From Osedax symbiont Rs1 (GTDB lineage Bacteria; Pseudomonadota; Gammaproteobacteria; Pseudomonadales; Balneatricaceae), in contig ASZJ01000155.1 of NCBI GenBank assembly GCA_000416275.1, forward strand, positions 1 through 47,056: a stretch of 47,056 nucleotides of DNA, given 5' to 3'. Position numbers and translations under genes: made by a program. Below the pieces are notes generated by a model. That model made no database searches. It was not told the origin of the DNA and saw nothing but the letters and a program-made list of their open reading frames with translations. Below, piece by piece: positions 26,967 through 36,922 of the stretch (positions are counted from its first letter, which is position 1; each line of letters begins with the position of its first letter).

Positions 26967-28394
26967 ATGAGCACTGAAATAGCACACCCAACTTACGACT
27001 ATAACGTGGTGCGTCAGTTTTCGATTATGACAGTGGTTTGGGGGATTGTCGGCATGTCTGTCGGTCTTCTAATCGCTGCACAATTAGTCTGGCCCCAACT
27101 CAATTTTGACACCGCATGGCTAAGCTTTGGTCGCCTGCGACCACTACACACCAATGCAGTAATTTTCGCATTTGGCGGTAGCGCACTATTTGCAACGTCA
27201 TACTATGTGGTGCAACGCACCTGTCAAACTAGACTATTTGGCGGCTGGTTAGTTCCCTTTACTTTCTGGGGCTGGCAACTGGTCATCATTTTAGCCGTAA
27301 TCACTTTGCCTATGGGGTTAACCTCTACCAAAGAATACGCAGAGCTAGAATGGCCAATAGACATCTTACTCGCCCTGGTTTGGATTGCTTATTTAATCGT
27401 CTTTGTCGGCACCGTACAGCAGCGAAAAGTATCCCATATTTATGTGGGCAACTGGTTCTTTTTGGCATTTATTATAGTGGTTGCCGTACTGCATATTGTC
27501 AACAGCGCCGCTGTCCCGATATCACTTTGGAAATCATACTCCGTCTACCCTGGTGCGATCGATGCCATGGTTCAGTGGTGGTATGGACACAATGCCGTAG
27601 GCTTCTTTTTAACCGCTGGCTTCTTAGGCATGATGTACTACTTTGTTCCCAAGCAATCAGGCCGCCCAATTTACTCTTACCGACTATCAATAGTCCACTT
27701 TTGGGCATTAATAGCTACTTATATCTGGGCTGGCGGCCACCATTTGCACTACACCGCGCTACCCGATTGGACTCAATCTGTAGCGATGGTAATGTCGCTG
27801 ATCCTACTTGCACCTTCGTGGGGCGGTATGATTAACGGAATGATGACCTTGTCCGGCGCCTGGCACAAGTTACGCACCGATCCTATACTACGTTTCCTAG
27901 TGGTTTCACTGTCTTTCTATGGTATGTCTACCTTTGAAGGGCCGATGATGGCCATCAAAACGGTAAACGCACTATCTCACTTTACCGACTGGACCATTGG
28001 TCATGTACACGCCGGAGCACTTGGCTGGGTTGCTATGATATCGATAGGTGCAACTTATCACATGATCCCTAAAGTATTTGGCAAATCAGCTATGCACAGC
28101 ACTGCGATGATTAACATTCACTTTTGGCTAGCTACCGCCGGTACTGTACTTTATATCTGCGCAATGTGGGTAAACGGTATTTTACAGGGGCTAATGTGGC
28201 GCGCGGTTAACTCCGATGGCACCTTAACTTACAGCTTTGTTGATGCCCTTGAAGCTAGCCACCCCGGTTACTTTGTTCGCTGGTTAGGCGGTGTTTTATG
28301 GGTCACTGGTATGTTGATTATGGCCTGCAACGTTTGGCTAACCATCCGCAGCGCTAATAACGCTGTTGATAACGCGAAACCACAAGCAGCTTAA
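26967..28394 (+). CDS. ccoN: cbb3-type cytochrome c oxidase subunit I
   Basis: 475 residues with about twelve membrane helices. Heme and CuB histidines are recognisable: the low-spin heme ligand in [17 protein letters not shown], then [14 protein letters not shown], then [10 protein letters not shown], and [16 protein letters not shown] near the high-spin heme ligands. The catalytic core reduces oxygen to water at low oxygen concentrations while pumping protons. It heads the ccoNOQP operon; the Shine-Dalgarno (TGAGAA) is modest. Confidence 0.97.
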   Translation: MSTEIAHPTYDYNVVRQFSIMTVVWGIVGMSVGLLIAAQLVWPQLNFDTAWLSFGRLRPLHTNAVIFAFGGSALFATSYYVVQRTCQTRLFGGWLVPFTFWGWQLVIILAVITLPMGLTSTKEYAELEWPIDILLALVWIAYLIVFVGTVQQRKVSHIYVGNWFFLAFIIVVAVLHIVNSAAVPISLWKSYSVYPGAIDAMVQWWYGHNAVGFFLTAGFLGMMYYFVPKQSGRPIYSYRLSIVHFWALIATYIWAGGHHLHYTALPDWTQSVAMVMSLILLAPSWGGMINGMMTLSGAWHKLRTDPILRFLVVSLSFYGMSTFEGPMMAIKTVNALSHFTDWTIGHVHAGALGWVAMISIGATYHMIPKVFGKSAMHSTAMINIHFWLATAGTVLYICAMWVNGILQGLMWRAVNSDGTLTYSFVDALEASHPGYFVRWLGGVLWVTGMLIMACNVWLTIRSANNAVDNAKPQAA

Positions 28395-28406
28395 GGAGCC
28401 GATATT

Positions 28407-29027
28407 ATGTTAAAGCACGATACGATTGAAAGACATGTTGGTTTAATGGCTCTGTTAATAATTTTGGTAATCAGTGGTGGTGGTCTAGCTGAGATTGTGC
28501 CGTTATTTTTCCAGGTATCTACGACCAAACCTATTGAAGGCTTAACACCTTACACCCCAATAGAAATGGAGGGGCGTGACATATATATTCGCGAGGGCTG
28601 CCATGTATGTCACTCACAGATGATACGTCCGTTTAGAGCGGAAACTGAACGCTATGGACATTTCTCTACAGCTAACGAATTCGTCTGGGAACACCCGTTC
28701 TTATGGGGGTCAAAACGTACTGGTCCCGATTTAGCTCGTGTTGGAGGACGCTATTCCGACGACTGGCACAGAGCTCACTTGTACAATCCTCGCGATGTTG
28801 TTAGTGAATCGAAAATGCCTAGCTATCCCTGGTTGTTTAAAAACAAGCTAACGGGCGAGGATACGCAGAAAAAATTAGAAGTTTTTGCCCAGTTCGGTGT
28901 GCCATACACAGCCGAACAAATCGAGACAGCACAAGATGAAGTTGCTGGTCGATACGAGATTGAAGCATTGATCGCTTATTTACAATCTCTAGGTAAAAAA
29001 CATACAGTCTATAACAACAAACGGTAA
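28407..29027 (+). CDS. ccoO: cbb3-type cytochrome c oxidase subunit II
   Basis: 206 residues. One N-terminal membrane anchor (residues 12-36) precedes a periplasmic mono-heme c domain with CHVCH at Cys65-His69 ([15 protein letters not shown]). The axial methionine is likely in [11 protein letters not shown]. It passes electrons from CcoP to CcoN. It starts twelve bases after ccoN with GGAGCC upstream. Confidence 0.96.
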   Translation: MLKHDTIERHVGLMALLIILVISGGGLAEIVPLFFQVSTTKPIEGLTPYTPIEMEGRDIYIREGCHVCHSQMIRPFRAETERYGHFSTANEFVWEHPFLWGSKRTGPDLARVGGRYSDDWHRAHLYNPRDVVSESKMPSYPWLFKNKLTGEDTQKKLEVFAQFGVPYTAEQIETAQDEVAGRYEIEALIAYLQSLGKKHTVYNNKR

Positions 29028-29033
29028 ATAACT

Positions 29034-29231
29034 GTGAGTTACGAAGTTTATGGTCCTTACATTCCAGTAGTGATGCTAATCACATTTCTGGCACTTTTTG
29101 TCTGGGTACTTTTACCCAGCAACAAAAAAGGCTTTGATAGTGCTGCTAATCTACCCTTTGAAGAAGATGGCTTTGAAGCCACAACTGATGAAAGTAAGAC
29201 CCAGAACAATGACAGGAGAGAAACACCATGA
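29034..29231 (+). CDS. ccoQ: cbb3-type oxidase subunit IV CcoQ
   Basis: 65 residues from a GTG start, with one membrane helix (VVMLITFLALFVWVLL) and an acidic C-terminus, the standard pattern of CcoQ. It is a small stabilising subunit. Its stop overlaps the ccoP start (ATGA), indicating coupled translation. Confidence 0.85.
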   Translation: MSYEVYGPYIPVVMLITFLALFVWVLLPSNKKGFDSAANLPFEEDGFEATTDESKTQNNDRRETP

Positions 29232-30130
29232 GCCCTTTTTGGAGTGCTTGGATATCCATCATTACACTGGCCGTTATTTTCGGCTGTACAGCACTGTTAT
29301 TGCACACCCGCAAAGGTGAGAAGTTTAAAGGTGCTACTGAAGAAACCACCGGGCATGTATTTGACGGAATTGCTGAGTTAGATAATCCTCTACCGAACTG
29401 GTGGTTTTACCTGTTCATGAGTACTGTTATCTTCTCACTGGGGTATTTGGTACTTTACCCAGGCTTGGGTAATTTTAAAGGTGTGTTAAATTGGACCTCC
29501 ACCAGCCAGTATGAAGAAGAAATTCAACACGCAGAAAACACATACGCGCCAATTTTTGCAAAATATGCGGCGCTACCTATCGAAGAATTAAAGAGCAAGG
29601 ATAACCGGGCCGGATTATTAATGGGCCAGCGGATGTTTGCCAACAACTGCTCGGTCTGTCATGGTCCAGCGGCAACAGGCGCCTATGGGTTTCCTAACCT
29701 GACTGATGCTGATTGGTTGTATGGCGGTTCTGCAGACATGATTAAGCAGTCAATCACCAATGGCCGAACCGGTTCAATGCCCGCTTGGGGATCAGTTCTT
29801 GGCGAAGCTGGGGTGAGAGACATGGCTAGTTACGTACTAAATCTATCTGGCACTGAAGGACTTGATTCTGAGGCAATCGCTAGAGCTAAGCCTAAATTCC
29901 AAGCACTATGTATTGCGTGTCACGGCACTGATGGTACGGGAGTTCAAGCACTAGGCGCGCCTAATTTAACAGATAATGTCTGGTTGTATGGCGGCTCTTA
30001 TGCAAAAGTTGCCCACACCATTCGCACCGGACGTGGAGGCTCAATGCCTGCACATAAAGACTTACTCAGCGAAGACAAAATAAATTTGATTGCCGGCTAT
30101 GTATATAGCTTATCAAATAAAGACAAGTGA
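29228..30130 (+). CDS. ccoP: cbb3-type cytochrome c oxidase subunit III
   Basis: 300 residues with two N-terminal membrane helices (residues 5-26 and 58-78, joined by LDNPLPNWWFYLF). Two c-type heme motifs follow: CSVCH at 141-145 and CIACH at 228-232. Each domain has a GxSMP methionine ligand (TGSMPAWG, GGSMPAHK). It is the electron entry subunit. It overlaps ccoQ by four bases and ends before an intrinsic terminator. Confidence 0.97.
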   Translation: MSPFWSAWISIITLAVIFGCTALLLHTRKGEKFKGATEETTGHVFDGIAELDNPLPNWWFYLFMSTVIFSLGYLVLYPGLGNFKGVLNWTSTSQYEEEIQHAENTYAPIFAKYAALPIEELKSKDNRAGLLMGQRMFANNCSVCHGPAATGAYGFPNLTDADWLYGGSADMIKQSITNGRTGSMPAWGSVLGEAGVRDMASYVLNLSGTEGLDSEAIARAKPKFQALCIACHGTDGTGVQALGAPNLTDNVWLYGGSYAKVAHTIRTGRGGSMPAHKDLLSEDKINLIAGYVYSLSNKDK

Positions 30131-30150
30131 TAAACTGAGTACTACAAAAA

Positions 30151-30182
30151 AGCGTTATAACTTAGTTATAGCGTTTTTTTTT
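30151..30182 (+). terminator. Intrinsic terminator of ccoNOQP
   Basis: Stem GCGTTATAAC / GTTATAGCG with loop TTA, followed by a run of eight or nine T. It lies 21 bases after the ccoP stop. Confidence 0.9.
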
Positions 30183-30228
30183 GACTTTTTACCGGAATCT
30201 AACCAACAATTAGTTAAACTGATAAGTA

Positions 30229-30431
30229 GAGACCACTATATAACGTTATGAGCGAAGGTAATAAAAGGCAAAAATCGGCGAGATAGCGAAGTTAGTATGC
30301 CCCTCACTTTGGGTACAGCGTGCCCTTCTTTATGGGTATTACTGGTATAAATGAGCAGTTTTAACCGATTTTTAACACCATATTACCGAGCGCAGTGATC
30401 ATACCCTCTGGGTAAGTTATGCAGAGCTCTC
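30229..30431 (+). mobile_element. Family A MITE, 203 bp long form, with 5-bp TSD
   Basis: Starts GAGACCACTATATAAC (diverged) and ends GTTATGCAGAGCTCTC. AAGTA flanks both sides (30224-30228 and 30432-30436). The interior matches the 26517 copy in the same orientation, with an insertion of about 30 bp that repeats the CCCCT..TTTGGGTACAG region, as in the truncated copy at 19602. It lies between ccoP and ccoG. Confidence 0.9.
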
Positions 30432-30509
30432 AAGTAATTACCGACCTTAAAACACTATAATTATACTAATACACGACCGACCAGACACCGCCGAATAGTG
30501 AGCAGCAAC

Positions 30510-31922
30510 ATGAAAAAAATACCAGTTAGCGACATCACTCCCAGCACTAAGAAAACTGTTGAAACATACGACTTATATGCAAAACGTGAGCATATCTACG
30601 TCAAGTTTTATAAAGGTATTTTCAAAAATTTCAGGATTGTATCTGGCGCTATGATGCTGGTGCTTTTTTATGGATCCCCCTGGTTGCAATGGAACGGCCA
30701 ACAAGCAATATTATTTGACCTACCCAATCGGCAATTCCATATCTTTAGCGCCACTTTCTGGCCACAAGATTTCATGCTACTATCTCTGATGCTGATTATT
30801 TTGGCTTTCGTGCTCTTTGTGGTCACGGTCTTTGCCGGCCGGTTGTGGTGTGGCTATGCCTGCCCTCAATTCGTTTGGACTTGGCTGTTTATTTGGGCTG
30901 AACGGATTACTGAAGGCGACCGCAACCAGCGCATGCGCCAAGACAAAAAACCGCTAACCAAAGCACTGCTCTTCAGAAAATGCGCTAAACATACTATCTG
31001 GTTTGTGTTGGCACTCACCACAGGCTTAGCCTTTGTTGGTTACTTCACGCCGATCAGAGAACTTACCCCCAGTTTCTTAGCCATTCAATTAGGACCTTGG
31101 GAATTTTGGTGGATCGGTTTTATCGCCGTGGCCACTTACGGCAATGCTGGCTGGCTGCGAGAGCAAGTGTGTATCTACATGTGCCCTTATGCGCGCTTTC
31201 AAAGCGTCATGTTTGACCCTGATACCTTAATTATTTCCTATGATGAAAAACGCGGTGAAAACCGTGGCAAACGCAGTCGAAAAATCGATACCAAAGCCGA
31301 GGGCTTAGGTGACTGCATAGATTGCATGCACTGCGTTAACGTCTGCCCAACCGGCATCGACATCCGAGACGGTTTGCAAGTCGAATGCGTTGCCTGTGGC
31401 GCCTGTGTTGATGCATGTGATGATATTATGAGCAGAGTCGGTTACGAAAAAGGATTAATCAAATACACCACAGAAGTAAATTTGGAGGGCGGCAAAACCA
31501 AAATCTTACGCCCCAAGCTGATCGCTTATTTAGTCGTAGTAACCCTGTTGATTCTCTATTTTTCCTATGTGATATTTGAAAGAGTACCGATAGAAGTAGA
31601 CGTTCACAGAGATCGCGGCCAGTTATTCGTTGAAATATCAGAGAGCATCATAGAAAACATTTATACGGTAAAGATCGCCAACAAAAGCAATACGGATTTA
31701 GAATACCTAATTTCAGTTAGTGGAATTGAAGGGATACTAGTAGTCAATCGGCCGACCGCTGCTGTGGCAGCAGGTCAAATAATTGACTTCCCAATTCAAG
31801 TCAGAGCCAACACTAGCAATATTTCTAAAAGCAAAACAGTGATTTATATTAATGTGCAGGCGATCACTGCAGCAGAGATCAACTCTGAAGTGGAGAGTCG
31901 CTTTATTTCGCCGACTTTTTAA
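30510..31922 (+). CDS. ccoG: Cytochrome c oxidase accessory protein CcoG (RdxA/FixG)
   Basis: 470 residues from the ATG at 30510; an in-frame GTG at 30498 is possible. About five membrane helices include RLWCGYACPQFVWTW and REQVCIYMCPYARFQ. A ferredoxin-like pair of [4Fe-4S] motifs follows (CIDCMHCVNVCPTGID and CVACGACVDACDD), then a periplasmic Ig-like C-terminal domain. It is implicated in handling copper for cbb3 assembly, proposed as a Cu(II) reductase. It is separated from ccoP by a terminator and a MITE, so it likely has its own promoter. Confidence 0.93.
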   Translation: MKKIPVSDITPSTKKTVETYDLYAKREHIYVKFYKGIFKNFRIVSGAMMLVLFYGSPWLQWNGQQAILFDLPNRQFHIFSATFWPQDFMLLSLMLIILAFVLFVVTVFAGRLWCGYACPQFVWTWLFIWAERITEGDRNQRMRQDKKPLTKALLFRKCAKHTIWFVLALTTGLAFVGYFTPIRELTPSFLAIQLGPWEFWWIGFIAVATYGNAGWLREQVCIYMCPYARFQSVMFDPDTLIISYDEKRGENRGKRSRKIDTKAEGLGDCIDCMHCVNVCPTGIDIRDGLQVECVACGACVDACDDIMSRVGYEKGLIKYTTEVNLEGGKTKILRPKLIAYLVVVTLLILYFSYVIFERVPIEVDVHRDRGQLFVEISESIIENIYTVKIANKSNTDLEYLISVSGIEGILVVNRPTAAVAAGQIIDFPIQVRANTSNISKSKTVIYINVQAITAAEINSEVESRFISPTF

Positions 31923-32063
31923 TTGAACTGTTTGAATTTTTAAAACCGAATAACGACTAAATGATCTTAATCTTAGCCGTTATTCCGGTGAAACTTCAAT
32001 CGCGGATTTTACTCAGTTGCTGTAAGATGAGCAAAATTATCTAGGTATAAGTAAACACATTTA

Positions 32064-32588
32064 ATGAAAACAATTGAACAGTACGCGAATGATCCCTGGT
32101 ACAAACAACCTTGGTTATTATTCGCCATGATCCCCTTAGTCGCAACCGTCATTGCAGGCACTACTTTTTTAGTCGTATCCATTGTTTCATCAGACGGCAT
32201 AGTCAAAGATGACTACTATCGGATGGCGCGTGGCTATTATAGCGATCCGACTAAAGTGCAGTTTGCCTACGATAAAAAGATTGCTGCCAATATAGCCTAC
32301 GATAATTTGACTGGCGATCTATCCGTCAAGTTATCCGGTGATTTCCAGCAGTTTCCCGCGACGCTAAATTTTAGTTTTGTATCACCCACTCATCAAAAAT
32401 ATGATTTTAATGTGGTACTTCGACAAGTCGCAGGACAGCCTGTGTATCTTGGTTCTCTAAATTCGGCCATCCAAGGTAAGCGCTACATCATGGTGAGTCC
32501 TCCGGAGAATAACTGGCGCCTAAGCAGTCAAATCAACCCTCCATATGATCGATTAACCTTGCTATTAAAGGCCGAGAAACCTCAATAA
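32064..32588 (+). CDS. ccoH: FixH/CcoH family cbb3 assembly protein
   Basis: 174 residues with one membrane helix (LLFAMIPLVATVIAGTTFLVV, broadly residues 16-36) and the family's DDYYRMARGY motif just after it. The periplasmic domain is beta-rich. It interacts with CcoN during oxidase maturation. It ends one base before ccoI, so the two are co-translated. Confidence 0.88.
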   Translation: MKTIEQYANDPWYKQPWLLFAMIPLVATVIAGTTFLVVSIVSSDGIVKDDYYRMARGYYSDPTKVQFAYDKKIAANIAYDNLTGDLSVKLSGDFQQFPATLNFSFVSPTHQKYDFNVVLRQVAGQPVYLGSLNSAIQGKRYIMVSPPENNWRLSSQINPPYDRLTLLLKAEKPQ

Positions 32589-32589
32589 C

Positions 32590-35085
32590 ATGCAGCACAA
32601 TGAAGTTGCGAACGGACAGTGCTATCACTGTCTGTTGAGTATCCCTGCACATTCCGATTTCCAGCTGACTATTGATGGAACATCTCGCGCAATGTGCTGT
32701 CCCGGCTGCTTAGCAGTTGCACAGACAATTTTAGCGAGTGGCTTAGATAATTATTATCAACACCGAAATCTCGTCATTCAAACCACCACTGCCAACAATA
32801 TTAGCAGAGACCGACAAAGTTTAATTCCCGATGAGCTGCTATTACTCAATGATCAAGAACTGCAAAATAGTTTCGTCACCATCGATACGCAAGGGCAAAA
32901 AGAAGCGACTTTAGTGATTGAGGGAATTACTTGCGCTGCCTGCGTCTGGCTATTGGAAAAACACCTACACAAACTCCCCGGCATCAACAAATTCAATGTC
33001 AACATGAGCAATCACCGGGCACAGTTAAACTGGCAAGACTCTGAAATTGAGTTGAGTGAAATATTAGCCGCTATCCATCAGATCGGCTATCTTGGTCACC
33101 CATATCGCGCTGATATTGAAGAGCAAATACTGGCATCTGAACAAAAGAAAGCCATGCGTCGCCTCGGCATTTCAGGTGTAGGTATGATGCAAGTGTTGGC
33201 CCTGGCCATTGCTTTATATTTTGGTAGCTATAGTGGTATTGATTCCAGCACCGAAAACTGGTTGCGCTGGATCAGCTTTACAATTTGCACCCCAATCGTC
33301 TTTTATGCAGCACAGTCCTTTTTCTTCGCCGCATATAGAGATTTAAAAACCTTCAATCTCAGCATGGATGTGCCGGTCTCTTTAGCGATCGGCGCCGCCT
33401 ATATTGCCAGTGGCTGGGCCACTATTTCTGCCAGTGGCGAAATATATTTCGACTCAGTGTCAATGTTCACCTTCTTTTTGCTATTTGGCCGCTATCTTGA
33501 GATGCAGGCCAGACACAGAACTGGACGCGCTGGAAACGCCCTGCAAAATTTGCTACCAGAGGCGACCATTAGACTAACCAAGGATAAAAACGGCGTCATC
33601 AGTGAGCAATTGATTGCCTGTTCTAAATTATCGGTCGGCGATTATATTTTAGTCAAACCTGGGCAGACTATACCTACTGACGGAGTCATTAGCCAAGGCT
33701 ATTCCAGCGTCGATGAATCAGCGCTAACTGGCGAGTATTTACCTAAGCGTAGAAACTTAGATGATCATGTAATCGGCGGCACATTAAATGTTGAAAACCC
33801 ACTGCAGATAAAGGTCAGCGCAATCGGCGCCCAAACTCAACTATCGGCCATCGTTAGATTGCTAGAGCGTGCCAGCCAAGATAAACCTAAAGTCGCTGTT
33901 ATTGCCGATAAAGTCGCTAATTACTTTGTCGCTTGTGTGCTTGCCTCTGCGGCAATAGTAAGTATCAGCTGGTACTTTATCGATTCATCTCAAGCATTTT
34001 GGATCACCTTATCAGTCTTAGTTGTTACTTGCCCTTGTGCGCTGTCACTAGCAACACCTACCGCCTTAACCACAGCTACCGGCACTCTCAGGCAACAAGG
34101 ATTATTAATTACTCGCTCCCATGTCCTTGAAAATTTGGCGATCGCGACAGATTTTGTGTTCGACAAAACCGGTACTTTGACCCAAGGCAACCTCACCATA
34201 GAGCGGACAGTCGCCGCTGCAGGCGACAAGCCGGCGCTAGAATTAGCCGCCGCTCTCGAGCAGCACTCAGAGCATCCGATAGCACGTGCGTTCAAACACT
34301 ATCGCGTGAGTAGCGCCGAGAACATTGAAGTAACCTTAGGCTTAGGCATTCAAGGCTCTGTCAATGGCATTACATACCGGATTGGTAAAGCTGAGTTTTC
34401 AGCACGATTACTTAAGGACACAACACTCACTGCACCAAGCAGTACCGGGCATTGGCTACTACTTTGCTCTGCAGAAAAAGCCATCGCCTGGTTTTTGATC
34501 GCCGACGTCCTACGCAGCGACAGTAAAGCCTGCATTAGGCAACTCAAACAGCTAAATATTAACGTGCATATGTTAACGGGTGATAGCTCTTCAAGTGTTA
34601 ACGATATCGCGGCGCAATTAAACATTCAACACATCTGCTCTGCCGCCAGCCCAAAAGATAAAATCGATTATATTGATAACTTGCGACAACAAGGTGCCAA
34701 AGTTGTGATGGTAGGCGATGGTATTAATGATTTGCCGGTACTGGCAGGCGCGCAGACCTCAATTGCCATGGGCAGCGCCTCAGATTTAGCTAAGACCCAT
34801 GCTGATGCAGTCTTAACTAGCGGCGAATTACAGGTAATTACCACCGCTTTATTACTGGCAAAAAAAACCAAAAGAGTGATAATACAAAATATTGTCTGGG
34901 CCTTCAGTTACAATATGCTAGCTCTACCGCTCGCTGCTTTTGGATTAATCCCCCCCTACGCAGCGGCAATAGGTATGTCTCTTAGCTCACTGATAGTGGT
35001 TAGCAATGCTCTGCGATTGAGCAAGGTCGAACCGCAAAAAGCAATCGCTACCTCCAATCCTCAACAATTGTCTGAACAGACATAG
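32590..35085 (+). CDS. ccoI: Copper-translocating P-type ATPase CcoI (FixI)
   Basis: 831 residues. The N-terminus carries the CcoI-specific metal-binding segment (CYHC, then MCCPGC), followed by an HMA domain with GITCAACVW near residue 115. The membrane CPC motif VTCPCALSLATPTAL lies at about residue 480, the phosphorylated aspartate in DKTGT at about 524, and GDGINDLPVL is intact. It exports copper across the inner membrane for insertion into CcoN, and belongs to the slow CopA2-like group. Confidence 0.95.
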   Translation: MQHNEVANGQCYHCLLSIPAHSDFQLTIDGTSRAMCCPGCLAVAQTILASGLDNYYQHRNLVIQTTTANNISRDRQSLIPDELLLLNDQELQNSFVTIDTQGQKEATLVIEGITCAACVWLLEKHLHKLPGINKFNVNMSNHRAQLNWQDSEIELSEILAAIHQIGYLGHPYRADIEEQILASEQKKAMRRLGISGVGMMQVLALAIALYFGSYSGIDSSTENWLRWISFTICTPIVFYAAQSFFFAAYRDLKTFNLSMDVPVSLAIGAAYIASGWATISASGEIYFDSVSMFTFFLLFGRYLEMQARHRTGRAGNALQNLLPEATIRLTKDKNGVISEQLIACSKLSVGDYILVKPGQTIPTDGVISQGYSSVDESALTGEYLPKRRNLDDHVIGGTLNVENPLQIKVSAIGAQTQLSAIVRLLERASQDKPKVAVIADKVANYFVACVLASAAIVSISWYFIDSSQAFWITLSVLVVTCPCALSLATPTALTTATGTLRQQGLLITRSHVLENLAIATDFVFDKTGTLTQGNLTIERTVAAAGDKPALELAAALEQHSEHPIARAFKHYRVSSAENIEVTLGLGIQGSVNGITYRIGKAEFSARLLKDTTLTAPSSTGHWLLLCSAEKAIAWFLIADVLRSDSKACIRQLKQLNINVHMLTGDSSSSVNDIAAQLNIQHICSAASPKDKIDYIDNLRQQGAKVVMVGDGINDLPVLAGAQTSIAMGSASDLAKTHADAVLTSGELQVITTALLLAKKTKRVIIQNIVWAFSYNMLALPLAAFGLIPPYAAAIGMSLSSLIVVSNALRLSKVEPQKAIATSNPQQLSEQT

Positions 35086-35094
35086 GACGTTTTC

Positions 35095-35304
35095 ATGGAA
35101 ATTCTACCTTTCCTACTTGGCATTTCAGTGCTTTTCTTTTTCGGCGCAATTATTTTCTTTTTCTGGAACGTCAATAACGGCCAATATGATGATCTTGACT
35201 CCCCAGCCCAACGAATTTTATTTGATGATGACGAAGAGCTGATTCCACATGATTTTCATAATTCTGCCGCTAAAAAACCAACCACAACTGAGCGCAAAGA
35301 GTAA
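35095..35304 (+). CDS. ccoS: cbb3 oxidase maturation protein CcoS
   Basis: 69 residues with one membrane helix (ILPFLLGISVLFFFGAIIFFF, broadly residues 2-24), then FWNVNNGQYDDLDSPAQRIL, the diagnostic CcoS segment. It is needed for heme and copper cofactor insertion into CcoN. It lies nine bases after ccoI and four bases before the next gene. Confidence 0.93.
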   Translation: MEILPFLLGISVLFFFGAIIFFFWNVNNGQYDDLDSPAQRILFDDDEELIPHDFHNSAAKKPTTTERKE

Positions 35305-35307
35305 CCA

Positions 35308-35982
35308 ATGTTTGATAGTTTAACTTTGGCCAGTGCATTCCTATTGGGAATTTTAGGCAGCGCGCATTGCATTGGTATGTGTGGAGGAATTGCCTCCAGT
35401 ATCGCCTTAGCGCAAAACATCAATAGAACCTGGTCTCTATTTTTTTACAATATTGGTCGCATTAGCAGCTATGCTCTTGCTGGTGCCATATTAGGCAGTC
35501 TCGATTTTTTAATTGAATACGCTGCAGTTGAAGTTTTACTGCGCACTTTTGCCGCCTTAATGCTTATATCCATGGGGCTTTACGTCGCGCAATGGTGGCG
35601 AGGTCTCACCAAAATTGAAATGATTGGCCACAAACTCTGGCGCTACATCAGTCCAGCTGCCAGCAAACTGCTGCCTGTTACTAGTGTCAAACAAGCCTTC
35701 CTGTTAGGAATATTTTGGGGCTGGCTACCCTGTGGCTTAGTCTATAGCACTTTGATTTGGAGCAGTGCGGCTAACAGCAGTTCTGAAAGTGCCTTATTGA
35801 TGTTATTTTTCGGTTTAGGCACACTGCCGGCAATGATGACCACTAGCCTATTAGCCAGCCAGTTAAAAAACCTACTCAGCAAGCGCATCAGCCAGCAAAT
35901 TAGCGGCACCTTGATCATCTCACTTGGCGCCTACAGCATACCCTGGATGGGTTTACATGCCACTTTCACGGCGATTTTTTAG
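35308..35982 (+). CDS. SafE/TauE-like membrane protein of cco cluster
   Basis: 224 residues with six membrane helices. The HCIGMCGG motif lies in GSAHCIGMCGGIASSIAL near the N-terminus, and a second cysteine-bearing half-repeat LGIFWGWLPCGLVYSTL lies at about 134-150. This is the UrTM/DsbD-like family, also labelled TauE/SafE. It commonly follows ccoS in gammaproteobacteria and is thought to help copper or thiol handling for the oxidase. The exact role is not established. Confidence 0.82.
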   Translation: MFDSLTLASAFLLGILGSAHCIGMCGGIASSIALAQNINRTWSLFFYNIGRISSYALAGAILGSLDFLIEYAAVEVLLRTFAALMLISMGLYVAQWWRGLTKIEMIGHKLWRYISPAASKLLPVTSVKQAFLLGIFWGWLPCGLVYSTLIWSSAANSSSESALLMLFFGLGTLPAMMTTSLLASQLKNLLSKRISQQISGTLIISLGAYSIPWMGLHATFTAIF

Positions 35983-36026
35983 CTATTAGATGCTCCTAAT
36001 TATCGCTAAAACCTATGAGAACAACT

Positions 36027-36791
36027 ATGCATAATATCCTATTTATCTGCGCGCTAGCAGTAGAAAAACAGGCCCTAATTGACCGTTTAGGCGATAACTT
36101 CGAAGTGCTAACTATCAGTGCTTATTTAAATTTTACGCTACTTAAATACCCGCATCAGCAGCGCAACATATTTATCACTGAATCAGGTATGGGTGGCATC
36201 AATGCTAGTATCAAGTTAGCGCTTATACTAGAGCAGCTCTCTATCGATCAAATCATCCTACTAGGCGTTGGCGGAGCATTGCACCATTCTCTGAACATCG
36301 GAGATATGATCATCACTGACAAGGTAATTCAGCACGATTATTATTCATCGCTAGCCAGCGGCAATTATCTTATGCGCCCAGGAGAGCTAATTTTAAGCGA
36401 GCCGCAGACAGCACCACCCTGCCCAATTATACAGTCGACAACCTCAGCTTATGGAACTGCGCTAATCAACAGCGCAAAACAGCACCCTAGCATCCGAGTT
36501 ATAGAGGGGCTAATCGCCTCAGGCAGTGAATTTGTCGGCACTGAGGAACGCAAAAACACCATCCATCAACAAGCCCAACAAGCGTTACTGGTCGATATGG
36601 AAGCTGCCGCTGTGGCGGTGGTTGCCAGCCAATATCAATGCCCATTCATGGTCGCGAAAACCGTATCAGACCGATTACACAGCGATGCTAATGCCAGCAT
36701 TGATTTTAGTACTTTCCTCACTACTGCCAGTAGAAATGCCGCTGAAATTGCCATGCTAATAATCATTAGCGACGATCACTCTGAGCACTAA
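36027..36791 (+). CDS. MTA/SAH nucleosidase-like purine nucleosidase
   Basis: 254 residues of the PNP/UDP phosphorylase superfamily, nearest the MtnN group by its features. These are an early acidic/Glu-containing ALAVEKQAL, the TESGMGGINASI segment, LGVGGALHHSLNIGDMI, the substrate-binding VDMEAAAVAVVA, and the catalytic aspartate in AKTVSDR. MtnN cleaves adenine from methylthioadenosine and S-adenosylhomocysteine. Divergence from canonical MtnN is noticeable, so another nucleoside is possible. ATG 36027 has GAGA seven bases upstream; ATG 36015 is the alternative. Confidence 0.75.
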   Translation: MHNILFICALAVEKQALIDRLGDNFEVLTISAYLNFTLLKYPHQQRNIFITESGMGGINASIKLALILEQLSIDQIILLGVGGALHHSLNIGDMIITDKVIQHDYYSSLASGNYLMRPGELILSEPQTAPPCPIIQSTTSAYGTALINSAKQHPSIRVIEGLIASGSEFVGTEERKNTIHQQAQQALLVDMEAAAVAVVASQYQCPFMVAKTVSDRLHSDANASIDFSTFLTTASRNAAEIAMLIIISDDHSEH

Positions 36792-36922
36792 AATTGACAT
36801 AAAACTGCGATATTTCTCGTTAGTCAGATAACTAATCAATATAATGACCGGCTGTTAACAACTAGTGCCGAGCTTTATTTGTAAAGATGCTAGTTGGCGC
36901 CATCTTTGAGGATCTTTTGAAT

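Noticed and set aside
26967-30431. Composite transposon carrying ccoNOQP between two family A copies
   Set aside because: The target duplications at the two elements differ (AGCAT and AAGTA), each matching its own two sides. This indicates independent insertions.
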